In this document: one piece after another, positions 15,117 to 23,723 of the stretch
Position numbering within the stretch: position 1 is the first letter of the stretch
Layout: every line of letters begins with the position of its first letter
Assembly: GCF_003789055.1 (NCBI RefSeq)
Contig: NZ_ML119090.1
Coordinates: 1-64,000, forward strand
DNA length: 64,000 nucleotides
Reading direction: 5' to 3'
Source of the DNA: Histidinibacterium lentulum
GTDB lineage: Bacteria > Pseudomonadota > Alphaproteobacteria > Rhodobacterales > Rhodobacteraceae
Position numbers and translations under genes: made by a program
The notes under the pieces: generated by a model
Told to the model about the DNA's origin: nothing
Databases searched by the model: none
Seen by the model: the letters and a program-made list of their open reading frames with translations, nothing else

Positions 15117-16244
15117 TCAGACGGCACCAGTCCCGATCCTCCCGGCCATCCGGGCGGCGACCTTGTCCCAGTCGTAGCGGTCCTCGGCGCGCGCCCGGCT
15201 GGCGGCGCCGTAGCGCGCGGCGCGCGCCGGATCGTCGAGGATGGCGCAGAGGGCGCGTGCGAGGCCCGGCACGTCGCCCGGCGCCACGAGTGCGCCGTTC
15301 ACGCCCGGTTCGACCATGTCGGGCACTGCTCCCACCTCCGTGGCGACGATCGGCAGGCCGTGCCACATCGCCTCCACGAAGACGATCCCGAAGGGTTCGC
15401 GCAGCGTGGGCAGGCAGAAGATCCCGGCCCCGGCGAACCGGCGCGGCATCTCCCCGAGCGGCACCCGCCCCGCCACCTCGCAGTTCGGCAGGCCGCCCGT
15501 GTCCGGCGTGCAGCCGACGATGGACAGCCGCGCGTCCGGATGCCGCTCGAGCACGAGGCGGAAGGCCTGCAGAAGGGCCGGTCCGCCTTTCCTCTCCCAG
15601 TCGATGCCGGCAAAGAGGATGGTATTGCGTTGCCGGGGCGCCGCGACATCGGCGGGCGCCGGCGGGACGGGCGCGTTGCTTCCGGCATGGACGCAAAGGA
15701 CCTTGTCGGCGGGGAGGCCGTAGTCCTCGACCAGAGACCGGGCGACGTTGCTGCTGCGCACGAAGACCGTCCGGGCCCGGGGGTAGATCAGCCGCTCGCA
15801 TTCCCTCCAGCCCGCGGAGTAGAGCGCGGCCTCTCCGGCGGCGCCGTAACGGCGGTTCTCGAGGTGGGTGTGGTCGGTATAGATGAAATGCGGCAGCCCC
15901 GGCACGCTCGCATCGAAGAGGGACTGCATCTGGAACGTGGCATCGAAGCCCCGCTCCCGCGCGACCCGCGCCGCCATCCGCTTCACCCAGCGAAAGAGCC
16001 AGGGTGTGCGGACCGCCGCGTGTTTCAGGGACTTGCGCCCGGCGAGAAGGTCCGGCGCATAGCTCGCGGCGGCGACGGCGCCGGCCATGCCGTAGGCCAG
16101 CGGCGCGCGCCGCAGGCGGGGAACGACCTCGACCGCCTCGATCTCGCAATCCGGCAGCGCCCGACGCAGGGCCTCGAGCGTCCGGGCATTGGCCGGGGGC
16201 GCCGGAGGGGAGGCCGTCAGCGTGAAGAACCCGATCCTGCGCAC
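15117..16244 (-). CDS. Glycosyltransferase family 4 (GT-B)
   Basis: 375 aa from GTG 16244, chosen over a frame open to 16355 because AGGAG lies 9 bases upstream and the Rossmann-type start VRRIGFFTLTASPP follows at once. The C-terminal domain carries NTILFAGIDWERKGGPALLQAF and ARLSIVGCTPD, then FCLPTLREPFGIVFVEAMWHGLPIVATEVGAVPDMV. This is the EPFG-type E(x7)E nucleotide-sugar site of retaining GT4 enzymes. It probably adds one sugar of the repeat unit on the cytoplasmic face of the membrane. It is transcribed away from the flippase gene across 134 bases. Confidence 0.9.
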   Translation of the reverse strand: MRRIGFFTLTASPPAPPANARTLEALRRALPDCEIEAVEVVPRLRRAPLAYGMAGAVAAASYAPDLLAGRKSLKHAAVRTPWLFRWVKRMAARVARERGFDATFQMQSLFDASVPGLPHFIYTDHTHLENRRYGAAGEAALYSAGWRECERLIYPRARTVFVRSSNVARSLVEDYGLPADKVLCVHAGSNAPVPPAPADVAAPRQRNTILFAGIDWERKGGPALLQAFRLVLERHPDARLSIVGCTPDTGGLPNCEVAGRVPLGEMPRRFAGAGIFCLPTLREPFGIVFVEAMWHGLPIVATEVGAVPDMVEPGVNGALVAPGDVPGLARALCAILDDPARAARYGAASRARAEDRYDWDKVAARMAGRIGTGAV

Positions 16245-16378
16245 CGGCCTTTGCTCCTGCCCGTTCCTTCCGGTGCGCGCCGCACCGTCCGGAGCACCCT
16301 GCCCGACCTGCGGCCCGTTTGCCAGCGGATGACGGCCAAGCCCCTCTTCCGGCACCGGAAATCGGCAGGCCCCGGAGC

Positions 16379-17716
16379 ATGAGCCGGGCGCTTCTCACCG
16401 CGCCGCGCCGGCTGATCCTGCGATCGGGCGGATGGCTCATCGCCAAGCAGATCGCAAGCCTCGCCAACGGCCTGCTGATCGCGGTCTTCGTCGCGCGGCA
16501 TCTCGGCCCCGAGGGCTATGGCGTGCTCAGCTACGCCCTGTCGCTCGTGGCCGTGGTGGCGCCGCTGACGACGCTGGGGATGCGCAACCTGTCCCTGCGC
16601 GAGTACAAGATGCACCCCGACGAGGCGCACACGATCCTCGGAACGGTCACCGCGATCCGCTTTGCCGGGGCCGCGGTCACGGTCCTGATCGTCTATGCCG
16701 TGGCGCGGGCCTATCCGATCCCGCACGAGAACATCGCGATCCTCTGCGCCATCCTCGCGGGTGCGGCGCTGGTGAAATCCATCGACACGATCCAGGAGTA
16801 TTTCATCGCGCAGCAGGACCCGAAGCCCTTCGTGGTCTTTTCCGTCGCGGTCATGTCGGTCTTCGCCTGCGTGAAGATCGGGCTGATCCTCATGGGCTCC
16901 GGCGTCGACGCCTTCATCCTCGCCCAGGCCGCGCAGGGGGCTGTGTCCGGTCTCGGCGCGCTGATGGCCTATCGCCGCCGGACCCGGGGCCTGCCCGGTC
17001 CGCGGATCGAGACGGCGCGGGCGTGGCGCTACCTCAGGCAGGGCTTTCCGCTGATGCTGGGGGCTCTTTCCGCGGTGATCTACCTGAAATCCGACATCCT
17101 GATGCTGTCGTACATGGCCGGGCAGGAAACCACGGGCATCTACGCCGTGGCCGCGCGTCTGGCGGAGGCGTGGTACGTCCTGCCCACCGCCATGGCCACC
17201 GCCCTCTTTCCGCGCATGGTGGACCTGCGCGACAGCGCGCCCGAGCGCTATGCCCTGAGGGTGCAGGACGCGCTCGACAGCTTCGCCGCCTTCGGCACGC
17301 TGATCGCGGCAAGCTCCCTGTTCTGGGCCGGGCCGGCCGTGGCGTTCCTCTTCGGCGCGGACTACGCCGCCTCGACCACCGTGCTGCAGATCTATGCCTG
17401 GGTCGGCATCGTCTTCGCCACGCGGGCGCTGATCCACCGCTGGCTGCTGGTGGAGGGCATCTTCTGGGCCTCGGCGATGATCCACGCGACGGGCGCGGTG
17501 GCGAACGTGGCGCTGAACCTGGTGCTGATCCCGCGCTTCGGCGCGGAGGGGGCGGCGGTGGCGACGGTCATCTCCTACACCCTCGCGCCGATCCTGCTGG
17601 CGCCGGTCGTGCCGGCGCTGAGAGAGCCCGCGAGGATGCAGCTGAAGGCCATCGCCTGGCCCCGGCGCATCGCGGATCTGCGGCCGCGCGGACGTCCCGC
17701 GGCGCCGGGGGAGTGA
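16379..17716 (+). CDS. Polysaccharide flippase, Wzx/MOP type
   Basis: 445 aa from ATG 16379. The GGAG there sits too close, so a TTG at 16319 remains possible. The N-terminus GGWLIAKQIASLANGLLIAVFVARHLGPEGYGVLSYALSL is the classic oligosaccharide-flippase pattern (helix 1, then ARxLGPExYG). About 12 membrane helices follow. Helix 7 region GFPLMLGALSAVIYLKSDILMLSYMAGQETTGIYAVAARLAE is also typical. It turns lipid-linked repeat units to the periplasmic face for polymerisation. Start of a three-gene operon with the NTase-like and kinase-like genes, whose joints are 4 bases and an ATGA overlap. Confidence 0.92.
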   Translation: MSRALLTAPRRLILRSGGWLIAKQIASLANGLLIAVFVARHLGPEGYGVLSYALSLVAVVAPLTTLGMRNLSLREYKMHPDEAHTILGTVTAIRFAGAAVTVLIVYAVARAYPIPHENIAILCAILAGAALVKSIDTIQEYFIAQQDPKPFVVFSVAVMSVFACVKIGLILMGSGVDAFILAQAAQGAVSGLGALMAYRRRTRGLPGPRIETARAWRYLRQGFPLMLGALSAVIYLKSDILMLSYMAGQETTGIYAVAARLAEAWYVLPTAMATALFPRMVDLRDSAPERYALRVQDALDSFAAFGTLIAASSLFWAGPAVAFLFGADYAASTTVLQIYAWVGIVFATRALIHRWLLVEGIFWASAMIHATGAVANVALNLVLIPRFGAEGAAVATVISYTLAPILLAPVVPALREPARMQLKAIAWPRRIADLRPRGRPAAPGE

Positions 17717-17720
17717 GCCC

Positions 17721-18464
17721 GTGGGACCGCTGCTGAACCGCCGCCGCAAGCAGGCGCTGCGCCTTGTCCTCGAGCCGGTGCTGCCTCTGCTCGGGCCGTC
17801 CGGACGCCGCCGGGCCGAGGCGCAGGTCAACCCGAGGGGAAACCGCTACATTCCGCCCGCCCTGGGCGTCCGGGGATTCTTCGAGGCCCTGAAGGACGCG
17901 GGCACGCCCCATGTGGTGCTGCGCTGGTTCGAGGACCTGCCCCGCGTGGGCCGGGGCCACGACGTGGACATCCTCGTGTCGGACGAGGGGATGGCGACGA
18001 TCGAGGCGCTGCTGTCGACATGGCCGCGCGGGCAGAAGATCGACGTCTTTTCCGTGACGGGCGCCAATGGCGGCGGGTTCCGGCCCGATCTGCTGTCCGG
18101 AGGCGTGCCCGGCTTTCCCCCGTCCAGGGCCGCCGAGATCCTGGCCACCAGGATCCGGGACCCCGGCCCGTGGTCGGTGCCCGCCCCGCGCCAGCATCTT
18201 CTCGGCCTCGCCTATCACGCGGTGTATCTCAAGGGCTACCAGTCCGGCCTCGCCCCGGATGGAGGGACACCGCCGCGGCAGGAGGGCTCGCGGGATTATG
18301 CCGCCGTGCTGCGCGGGCTCGCGCCCGGCGCGGGGGTCGCGTTGCCCGGGGAGATCAGCCTCGACAGTCTCGACCGCTGGCTGGGGGACCACGGCTGGCG
18401 CCCGGACCCCGCCCATCTCGAGGCGCTGAAGCCCTTCAACCGCTGGCTGGCGGAGCACCGATGA
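17721..18464 (+). CDS. Nucleotidyltransferase-like protein of the polysaccharide locus
   Basis: 247 aa from GTG 17721, with GGGGGAG 8 bases upstream and only 4 bases after the flippase stop. Residues about 60-120 read HVVLRWFEDLPRVGRGHDVDILVSDEG and, further on, QKIDVFSV. The DxD after a Gly-rich turn plus a third Asp on a following strand is the pattern of the DNA-polymerase-beta-like nucleotidyltransferase fold. Then VTGANGGGFRPDLLSGG and a helical C-terminus ending HGWRPDPAHLEALKPFNRWLAEHR. The same landmarks occur in the first 190 residues of the 565-aa protein at 19571. It could transfer NMP or act on a phosphorylated sugar. No closer function is recognised. Confidence 0.6.
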   Translation: MGPLLNRRRKQALRLVLEPVLPLLGPSGRRRAEAQVNPRGNRYIPPALGVRGFFEALKDAGTPHVVLRWFEDLPRVGRGHDVDILVSDEGMATIEALLSTWPRGQKIDVFSVTGANGGGFRPDLLSGGVPGFPPSRAAEILATRIRDPGPWSVPAPRQHLLGLAYHAVYLKGYQSGLAPDGGTPPRQEGSRDYAAVLRGLAPGAGVALPGEISLDSLDRWLGDHGWRPDPAHLEALKPFNRWLAEHR

Positions 18465-19618
18465 GGGGGCTTTGCGTGGTCGCCCTCGGGGATCCGGACG
18501 CGGCGCTGGCCGGGGAGGTCACGGCCGCCCTCGCGGCGCGGGGGTTCGAGGTTTTCGGGACGTGCTCCCTCGACCGGCTCCCCGATCCACCGTTCCCTAC
18601 CGGCCAAGCCCTCGTCGCCTTCAACCCTCTCCTTGAAAGCGAGACCACGCCCGCCGCGGCCTTCGCCAGCCCGGAGCTCGCACGCGCAGCGCATCTCGTC
18701 TCGACGCTTCCCGCGACCCCGCGCCTGCGCATCACCCGGAGCGAGGCCGAGGCGGAGCGGATCGCCCGCAGCCTCCTTGGACCCGAGGGCATGGCGGAAC
18801 TCGACGCGGCGCTTGCCGCCGCCCGCGCCGGAATGGCGACGGACCGGACCGTTCTCGCGGACCTCAGCCGGTTCAAGTACCGCGCCAAGGTCGAGCGCGT
18901 GGCCCATGGCGGGGGGACCGCGATCCTCAAGACCTTCCGGCCCGCCGCGCGCGACGCCCTCGCGCGGGAGGCGCACTTCGTCGAGCACATGGCACGGCTG
19001 AGCGCGGTGCCGCCCCGGCTCCTCGCCCGTGACGACCGCTCTCTCCTCTTCGAGGACATCCCCGACGCCTTGCGCCGGCCCCGCATCCTGGGCCTGCGCC
19101 TGCCCCTGCCGCTGCCTCTCGCGCATGTGCGCACGCTGGCCGAGTTCGTCCGGCTCTGCTGCGCCGAGGGCTTCGACGCCATCGACCTGACGCCCCGCGA
19201 CAACGTCCTCATCGACGCGCGGACGGGTCGCCTACGGGCCATCGACTTCGAATTCGCCGCCCGCCGCGAGGGTCCCGTGCCCCCCGAGAGGAGCTATGTC
19301 CTGTCCGGCGTGCCGAGGGATGCCCCCGTCGCCCTCCCACTGCTCAATGCCATGGACGAGGACCCCTACCCGTCGAAATGGCGGCCCTACACGGGGCTCC
19401 CGAAAGCGAGCTTCCTCGGCGATCCGCCGTGGCTCCAGCGGCTGAAGCGCGCGACCCTGCACCCCTTCTGGCTGATCGGATTCGCGGCGGGCGCGGCGCT
19501 CCGCCGGCGCCGCCACGGGAGGGACCGGGCGGCGAGCCTCGCCCGCGTCGCGTGGCGCCCCGCCGCCGGGTCAGACGCCCCGCGGGAGGCGGGCGCGGAG
19601 CGCCGCGAGCAGTCGTAG
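18461..19618 (+). CDS. Kinase-like protein with NDPK-like N-terminus (polysaccharide locus)
   Basis: 385 aa; ATG 18461 overlaps the previous stop (ATGA). The N-terminal 80 residues (CVVALGDPDAALAGEVTAALAARGFEVFGTCSL) resemble the first strand and helix of nucleoside-diphosphate kinases. From about residue 140 comes a protein-kinase-like fold of the LPS-kinase/APH group: GGGTAILKTF (VAIK-type Lys), REAHFVEHM (Glu of helix C), LLFEDIPD hinge, then IDLTPRDNVLIDARTGRLRAIDFEFA with the catalytic-loop Asp and Asn and a DFE in place of DFG. It probably phosphorylates a sugar or lipid-linked glycan. It overlaps the convergent gene at 19571 by 48 bases. Confidence 0.65.
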   Translation: MRGLCVVALGDPDAALAGEVTAALAARGFEVFGTCSLDRLPDPPFPTGQALVAFNPLLESETTPAAAFASPELARAAHLVSTLPATPRLRITRSEAEAERIARSLLGPEGMAELDAALAAARAGMATDRTVLADLSRFKYRAKVERVAHGGGTAILKTFRPAARDALAREAHFVEHMARLSAVPPRLLARDDRSLLFEDIPDALRRPRILGLRLPLPLPLAHVRTLAEFVRLCCAEGFDAIDLTPRDNVLIDARTGRLRAIDFEFAARREGPVPPERSYVLSGVPRDAPVALPLLNAMDEDPYPSKWRPYTGLPKASFLGDPPWLQRLKRATLHPFWLIGFAAGAALRRRRHGRDRAASLARVAWRPAAGSDAPREAGAERREQS

Positions 19619-21268
19619 CGTCCACGCGGCGCCCCGGTCCCGGACCGAGACGGCGGGCCGCAGCACTTCGCGCGCCAGCCGCATCCGCAGGGGCGAGCCC
19701 CCGATGAAGACCGTCGCAGGCATCCCCGTGAGCCGCGTCAGACCGGCCTGCGTCGCCGGGTCCGAGAGCGTGGCCGCCAGGTCCTGCGGCGCACCGAGGC
19801 ACCGGGGCCGATCGAAGCCCGTCAGCCGCAGCGCGGTCCCCTCCCGGTCGACGAGAAGGGCCTGGCCCGGGTCCCAGCGTCCGAGCACGACCCCCGCCCG
19901 CGCGGCCTCGGACAGGAGCGCCCGCAACCGAAGGGTCAGGGCGAGGGGCAAGGGTGCCGCAAGGCTGCCCGCCGGCGCGAAGTCCGGGCCCGGATCGGCA
20001 AGGTCGATCCAGCCCTCGCCCGCGGCCAGAATCGGGCACAGGTCGGGATGCGCCCCGAGGAGGCGCTGCGCCTCGATCGCATCCTTCGCATGATGCGCCA
20101 GATGCGGCCGGAACACGCGCCGCAGCCCCCCGTCGCGACGCAGGCAGGCCGCCGTCAGGTTGCGCCCCGCGAGGGGCTCCGCCGCCAGTGCGCCAGTCGC
20201 CTGCCGCAGAGCCTTGCGCCGGTCGGCCACGCGCGCCTTCAGCGCCTCGAGCCCGGAGGATGTCAGCAGCGCCTCCGCGACGCGGAGCGCCTCCGGCGCA
20301 TGGTCGGAGGAGTGGAGCGGGTTGAAGCTCTGCGCGAGGCCTTCCGCCGCCTCGACCCTGTCGCGCATGGCGAACTTGACCTCGAGCGTCCGCGCGTTGT
20401 CGAGAAGCGGATGGAGCCTCTTCGTGGCCGCTCCGGGCGGCACGGGAAAGGCGTCGAAGGCGAAGATCATGTGCCGGGGCGGCCCACCGTTGACCCGGAA
20501 CGGTCCCGATCCCCAGTTCCCGCCCCGGGTCGATTTGCGCATGCGCTCGGAGGCCGCGTCGTCGAGCGCCACCTCGGCGAGCGTCTCGAACCCGAGATCC
20601 GCGAGCACCTCGAGAAGCTGCGGCAGGACCCCCCGCTCCAGCGCGCGCGCCCGCACGAAGAACGCGGTGAGGCCCGGTTCGGCCCAGGGTCCCGTCGCCT
20701 CCGATTCCAGCAGCGTGTCGCGCAGCCACGGATCGGCCAGTGCGAGCCGTTCCAGCATGTCGAGCGGCGGGCGCCATCCGGCCGCGGCGAGATCGCGGCA
20801 GACGTCGGCCCGGCGCGCGCCCTCGGCCTCGTCCTCCGTCGCCGTCCCTCCGGCCAGCCGCGAGGGGGAGCGGAAGAAGGCGGTGACATAGGCCGCGAGC
20901 AAGGCCCGATCCTCCGGCGGCAGGCCGCCACCGGCCCGGGCCCGCCCCAGCAGGGTCTCCGCCAGGTCCACCGGCATGATCGACAGCGTGATCGCCTCGA
21001 AGGGCGCCGCGTCCAGCCGGAACGACCCGCCTTTCGATCCGGTCGGCGTGTAGAGCGCGACCCCTGTCCTCTGAAGCCCCCGAACGGCCTTGCGAACCCG
21101 CCCGGCCTCGTGCGGCTCCACGAGCAGCGCCAGCCGGCGCTCCTCCGCGCCGTCCACGGCCGCGAGGACCAATGCGTCGACGCCGCCGAGGCGGACGAGA
21201 TCGCCGGTCGCCGTGCCGTCCGCGGACGGCGGGACCGATCCGGCACGGCCGCGCGCAGCGTCAGACAC
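19571..21268 (-). CDS. Fused NTase-like/NDPK-like/kinase-like protein
   Basis: 565 aa from GTG 21268, preferred over ATG 21283 because GGAGGTG lies 5 bases upstream. The GTG overlaps the stop of the GT4 gene before it (GTGTCTGA). Three regions can be seen. Residues 1-190 share TGSKGGSFRLD, a PPxxRxLLAAY block and GWRPPLDMLERLALADPWLRD with the 247-aa protein at 17721. Residues about 200-330 look NDPK-like (AFFVRARALERGVLPQLLEV and FNPLHSSDHAPEALRVAE, compare the HxSD block of NDP kinases). The last 200 residues resemble the kinase-like domain of the 18461 product, but its key residues are changed (DPGQALLV, LTGFDRP). Likely an inactive or regulatory paralogue of the facing gene pair. Confidence 0.6.
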   Translation of the reverse strand: MSDAARGRAGSVPPSADGTATGDLVRLGGVDALVLAAVDGAEERRLALLVEPHEAGRVRKAVRGLQRTGVALYTPTGSKGGSFRLDAAPFEAITLSIMPVDLAETLLGRARAGGGLPPEDRALLAAYVTAFFRSPSRLAGGTATEDEAEGARRADVCRDLAAAGWRPPLDMLERLALADPWLRDTLLESEATGPWAEPGLTAFFVRARALERGVLPQLLEVLADLGFETLAEVALDDAASERMRKSTRGGNWGSGPFRVNGGPPRHMIFAFDAFPVPPGAATKRLHPLLDNARTLEVKFAMRDRVEAAEGLAQSFNPLHSSDHAPEALRVAEALLTSSGLEALKARVADRRKALRQATGALAAEPLAGRNLTAACLRRDGGLRRVFRPHLAHHAKDAIEAQRLLGAHPDLCPILAAGEGWIDLADPGPDFAPAGSLAAPLPLALTLRLRALLSEAARAGVVLGRWDPGQALLVDREGTALRLTGFDRPRCLGAPQDLAATLSDPATQAGLTRLTGMPATVFIGGSPLRMRLAREVLRPAVSVRDRGAAWTLRLLAALRARLPRGV

Positions 21269-22364
21269 CGAGCACCTCCGCATAGGCTGCGATCACCGCA
21301 TCGGGCCGGAAGTCCTGCACGCGCCGCCTCGCCCGGCCGGACAGGTCGCGCCGCCTGTCCGCATCGCCCAGCCCGTCGATGGCTGCCGAGAGCGCGGCCA
21401 CGTCGTCCACCGGCACGAGGAGCCCCGCCTCCGCCGCGCCCTCGGGCGCCAGGATCTCGCGCGGGCCCGACCGGCAGTCGGTGGCGATGACCGGGAGGCC
21501 CAGCGCCATCGCCTCCACCATCGCGTTCGGAAATCCTTCGCTCCGGGAGGCCGAGACCCAGGCCTCGGCCCGCGCGACCACCGCGTGGGGGTTCTGCAGA
21601 TAGCCCGGCAGGTGCACCCGGTCGGAGATCCCCAGGTCCCTCGCGAGCGCCATGAGACGTCCGCGCTCCGGCCCGTCCCCCAGCATCAGGAGCGCCCCTG
21701 GAAACCCCGACGCGGCGAAGGCGCGCAGCAGGATCTCCCCGCCCTTGTTCGGCACCAGCCGCCCGACACTGACGAGGAACCGGTCGGGCAGTCGGATCGC
21801 CGGCGCCTCCGCGGCCCGCGCCTCCAGCACGCCGGTCTCCACCGGGTTCGGGATCACCCGCAGCCGCGCCTCCGTCACGCCATAGGCCCGGCGCAATTCC
21901 CGGGCGACGCCCCGGGACACCGCCACCACGGCATCGGCGCGGGGGTAGAGCCGCGCCACCACGGCCCGCAGGACCCTGCCGCGCGGCCCCGCGCCCAGAT
22001 GCGTCGTGGTGTTGACCCGTTCGCTCACGACACAGGTCGCGCCCGCCCTGCGGCAGGCGAGGATCGCCGCGCAGTTGGCGCGGGTCAGAAAGGACAGCAC
22101 CACGTCGGGCCGCCACTCGGCGACCAGCCGCCGCGTCTCGCGGATGCTGCGCCGGAACGAGCCCCGGCAGTCGAGCCGCACCAGGTCCACCCCTTCCGGG
22201 AGGGGCCAGGCCGCCGGCAGATCGTCGAGCATGGCCAGCCGGACCTGCCCTGGGGGCAGCATCCCGGTCAGGCCCGCGGCGATCTGCGCCATGACCTTCT
22301 CCGCGCCGCCGCCCTCCAGCGAATTGATCAGCAGCAGCACCCGCCGCCCCTTCCCGTCAGACAT
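21261..22364 (-). CDS. Glycosyltransferase family 4
   Basis: 367 aa, standard length. The N-terminus RVLLLINSLEGGGAEKVMAQIAAGL is the GGAE-type acceptor-domain start of GT4 enzymes. The C-terminal domain has RFLVSVGRLVPNKGGEILLRAF, LLMLGDGPERGRLMAL and SASRSEGFPNAMVEAMALGLPVIATDCRSGPREIL, the EGFPNxxxEAM retaining nucleotide-sugar site. Its start lies inside the end of the upstream GT4 gene (8-base overlap) and its stop inside the start of the fused NTase/kinase gene, so these three genes are tightly coupled. Confidence 0.93.
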   Translation of the reverse strand: MSDGKGRRVLLLINSLEGGGAEKVMAQIAAGLTGMLPPGQVRLAMLDDLPAAWPLPEGVDLVRLDCRGSFRRSIRETRRLVAEWRPDVVLSFLTRANCAAILACRRAGATCVVSERVNTTTHLGAGPRGRVLRAVVARLYPRADAVVAVSRGVARELRRAYGVTEARLRVIPNPVETGVLEARAAEAPAIRLPDRFLVSVGRLVPNKGGEILLRAFAASGFPGALLMLGDGPERGRLMALARDLGISDRVHLPGYLQNPHAVVARAEAWVSASRSEGFPNAMVEAMALGLPVIATDCRSGPREILAPEGAAEAGLLVPVDDVAALSAAIDGLGDADRRRDLSGRARRRVQDFRPDAVIAAYAEVLGV

Positions 22365-23514
22365 CCGGCGCGGACCTTTCGGTCCCGGCGAGCCGGACCC
22401 TGCCGCCGGGCAGGGCGTCGAGCAGTGTCAGTGTGCGTCGCGCGATCACGTCCCAGTCGTACAGGGCCGGATCGAAGCCCTGCCGCACCCGGTGCCGCGC
22501 CGGATCGCCCCGCAGTCCTTTGGCCCAGTCCTCGACCGACCCCGGCTTCAGGTAGTGGCGATCCTCGAGACCGAGGTTCCGGTTCGGCTCGATGTCGCTC
22601 AGGAGGACCGGCGCGCCGGCCTTCAGCGCCTCGAGGGCGGCGATCGAGAGGCCCTCGTGCAGCGAGGGCAGCACGAAGAGCGCGGCCCGCCGATTCAGCG
22701 CGAAGATCGTGTCCCGGTCGAGCCGCCCCGCCAGTTCCACGCCATGCCCGGCCATGGCCATGATCCGGCGCGAATAGCCGCTCTGGTGGTCCGCCTCTCC
22801 GACGAGAAGCAGTTTCATCGGCGACGTGCCTCGCGCCCCGCCGGACGCCCGGAAGGCGTCGATGAGCGTGTCCTGACCCTTTTCCGGTTCGATCCGGCCG
22901 ACCTGGATGACGAATTGCCCGGGCCGCAGTCCGTGCCGCGCCATCACCGCCTCTGCATCCCCGGCCGTCGCGGGCTCGGAGACCCCGTTGGGCAGATGGA
23001 CGATCCGGTCGGCGCGGCCGGGCGCCCGGGCCTTCAGCCGCGCCGCCGTGCCCGCCGACACGGTGATGATCCGGTGCGAGAGGCGCAGGGCCAGCGCCTC
23101 GCCGAGGCGCAGGATGAGCCGGGCGGGGAGCTTCCATTTCGCGCGGGCGTAATCCTCGCCGTGATGGGTGAAGAGAACCCCCATCCCGAGCCCCCGCGCC
23201 AGCGGCGCCGCCAGCCCCGGTCCGATCCCGTGGAGGTGGACCGCATCCGCCTTCAGCGCGAGGCGCGCGTAGAGGACGGCCCAGAGCGAATGGACCAGCG
23301 CCTCGGTCCCCCTGCCGGAGGGCGCGGCGAGCGGGATCTGCCGGACGCCCGGCGCGGGATCGGGGGCCGTGGCGTACCGGCGCCGGGACAGGACCGTGAG
23401 CGTGAGGTCATCCGACTGCCGCGCCATCCGGGGCAGCAGTTCGGCGCAGTGGGTCTCGATCCCGCCCATGACGTCGGGGATACCGCGCAGACCGACCACG
23501 GCGACATGTCGCAT
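22357..23514 (-). CDS. Glycosyltransferase family 4
   Basis: 385 aa from ATG 23514; the frame is open further upstream, but AAGGA precedes this ATG and MRHVAVVGLRGIPDVMGGIETHCAELLPRMA is the normal start of the subfamily (G-I-P-x-x-x-GGIE). Donor-site blocks are FVIQVGRIEPEKGQDTLIDAF, MKLLLVGEADH and LFVLPSLHEGLSIAALEALKAGAPVLLSDIEPNRNL. The N-terminal pattern is shared with rhamnosyl/WcaI-like transferases, but the donor sugar cannot be assigned. First gene of the leftward GT4-GT4-NTase/kinase run, 209 bases from the divergent GT2 gene. Confidence 0.92.
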   Translation of the reverse strand: MRHVAVVGLRGIPDVMGGIETHCAELLPRMARQSDDLTLTVLSRRRYATAPDPAPGVRQIPLAAPSGRGTEALVHSLWAVLYARLALKADAVHLHGIGPGLAAPLARGLGMGVLFTHHGEDYARAKWKLPARLILRLGEALALRLSHRIITVSAGTAARLKARAPGRADRIVHLPNGVSEPATAGDAEAVMARHGLRPGQFVIQVGRIEPEKGQDTLIDAFRASGGARGTSPMKLLLVGEADHQSGYSRRIMAMAGHGVELAGRLDRDTIFALNRRAALFVLPSLHEGLSIAALEALKAGAPVLLSDIEPNRNLGLEDRHYLKPGSVEDWAKGLRGDPARHRVRQGFDPALYDWDVIARRTLTLLDALPGGRVRLAGTERSAPDV

Positions 23515-23723
23515 CAGGCATCCTTCCCGTCGTCGCTCCGGCGCTCGGGCGGCGGTCCCTCCGGAATCGGGCCCAGGTCGGATAAGCCCCAGAAGCAAAT
23601 GGACTTTGTCCGCAACGACGCTAATCTTCCACAACCGTCTTCGCAGCCGGCCGAATGACGTCGCGTCCGCTCGAAGGCCGTCCCGCCCGGTTGCCGGCCC
23701 GGGCGCAACCAGGGAGCGCATCC

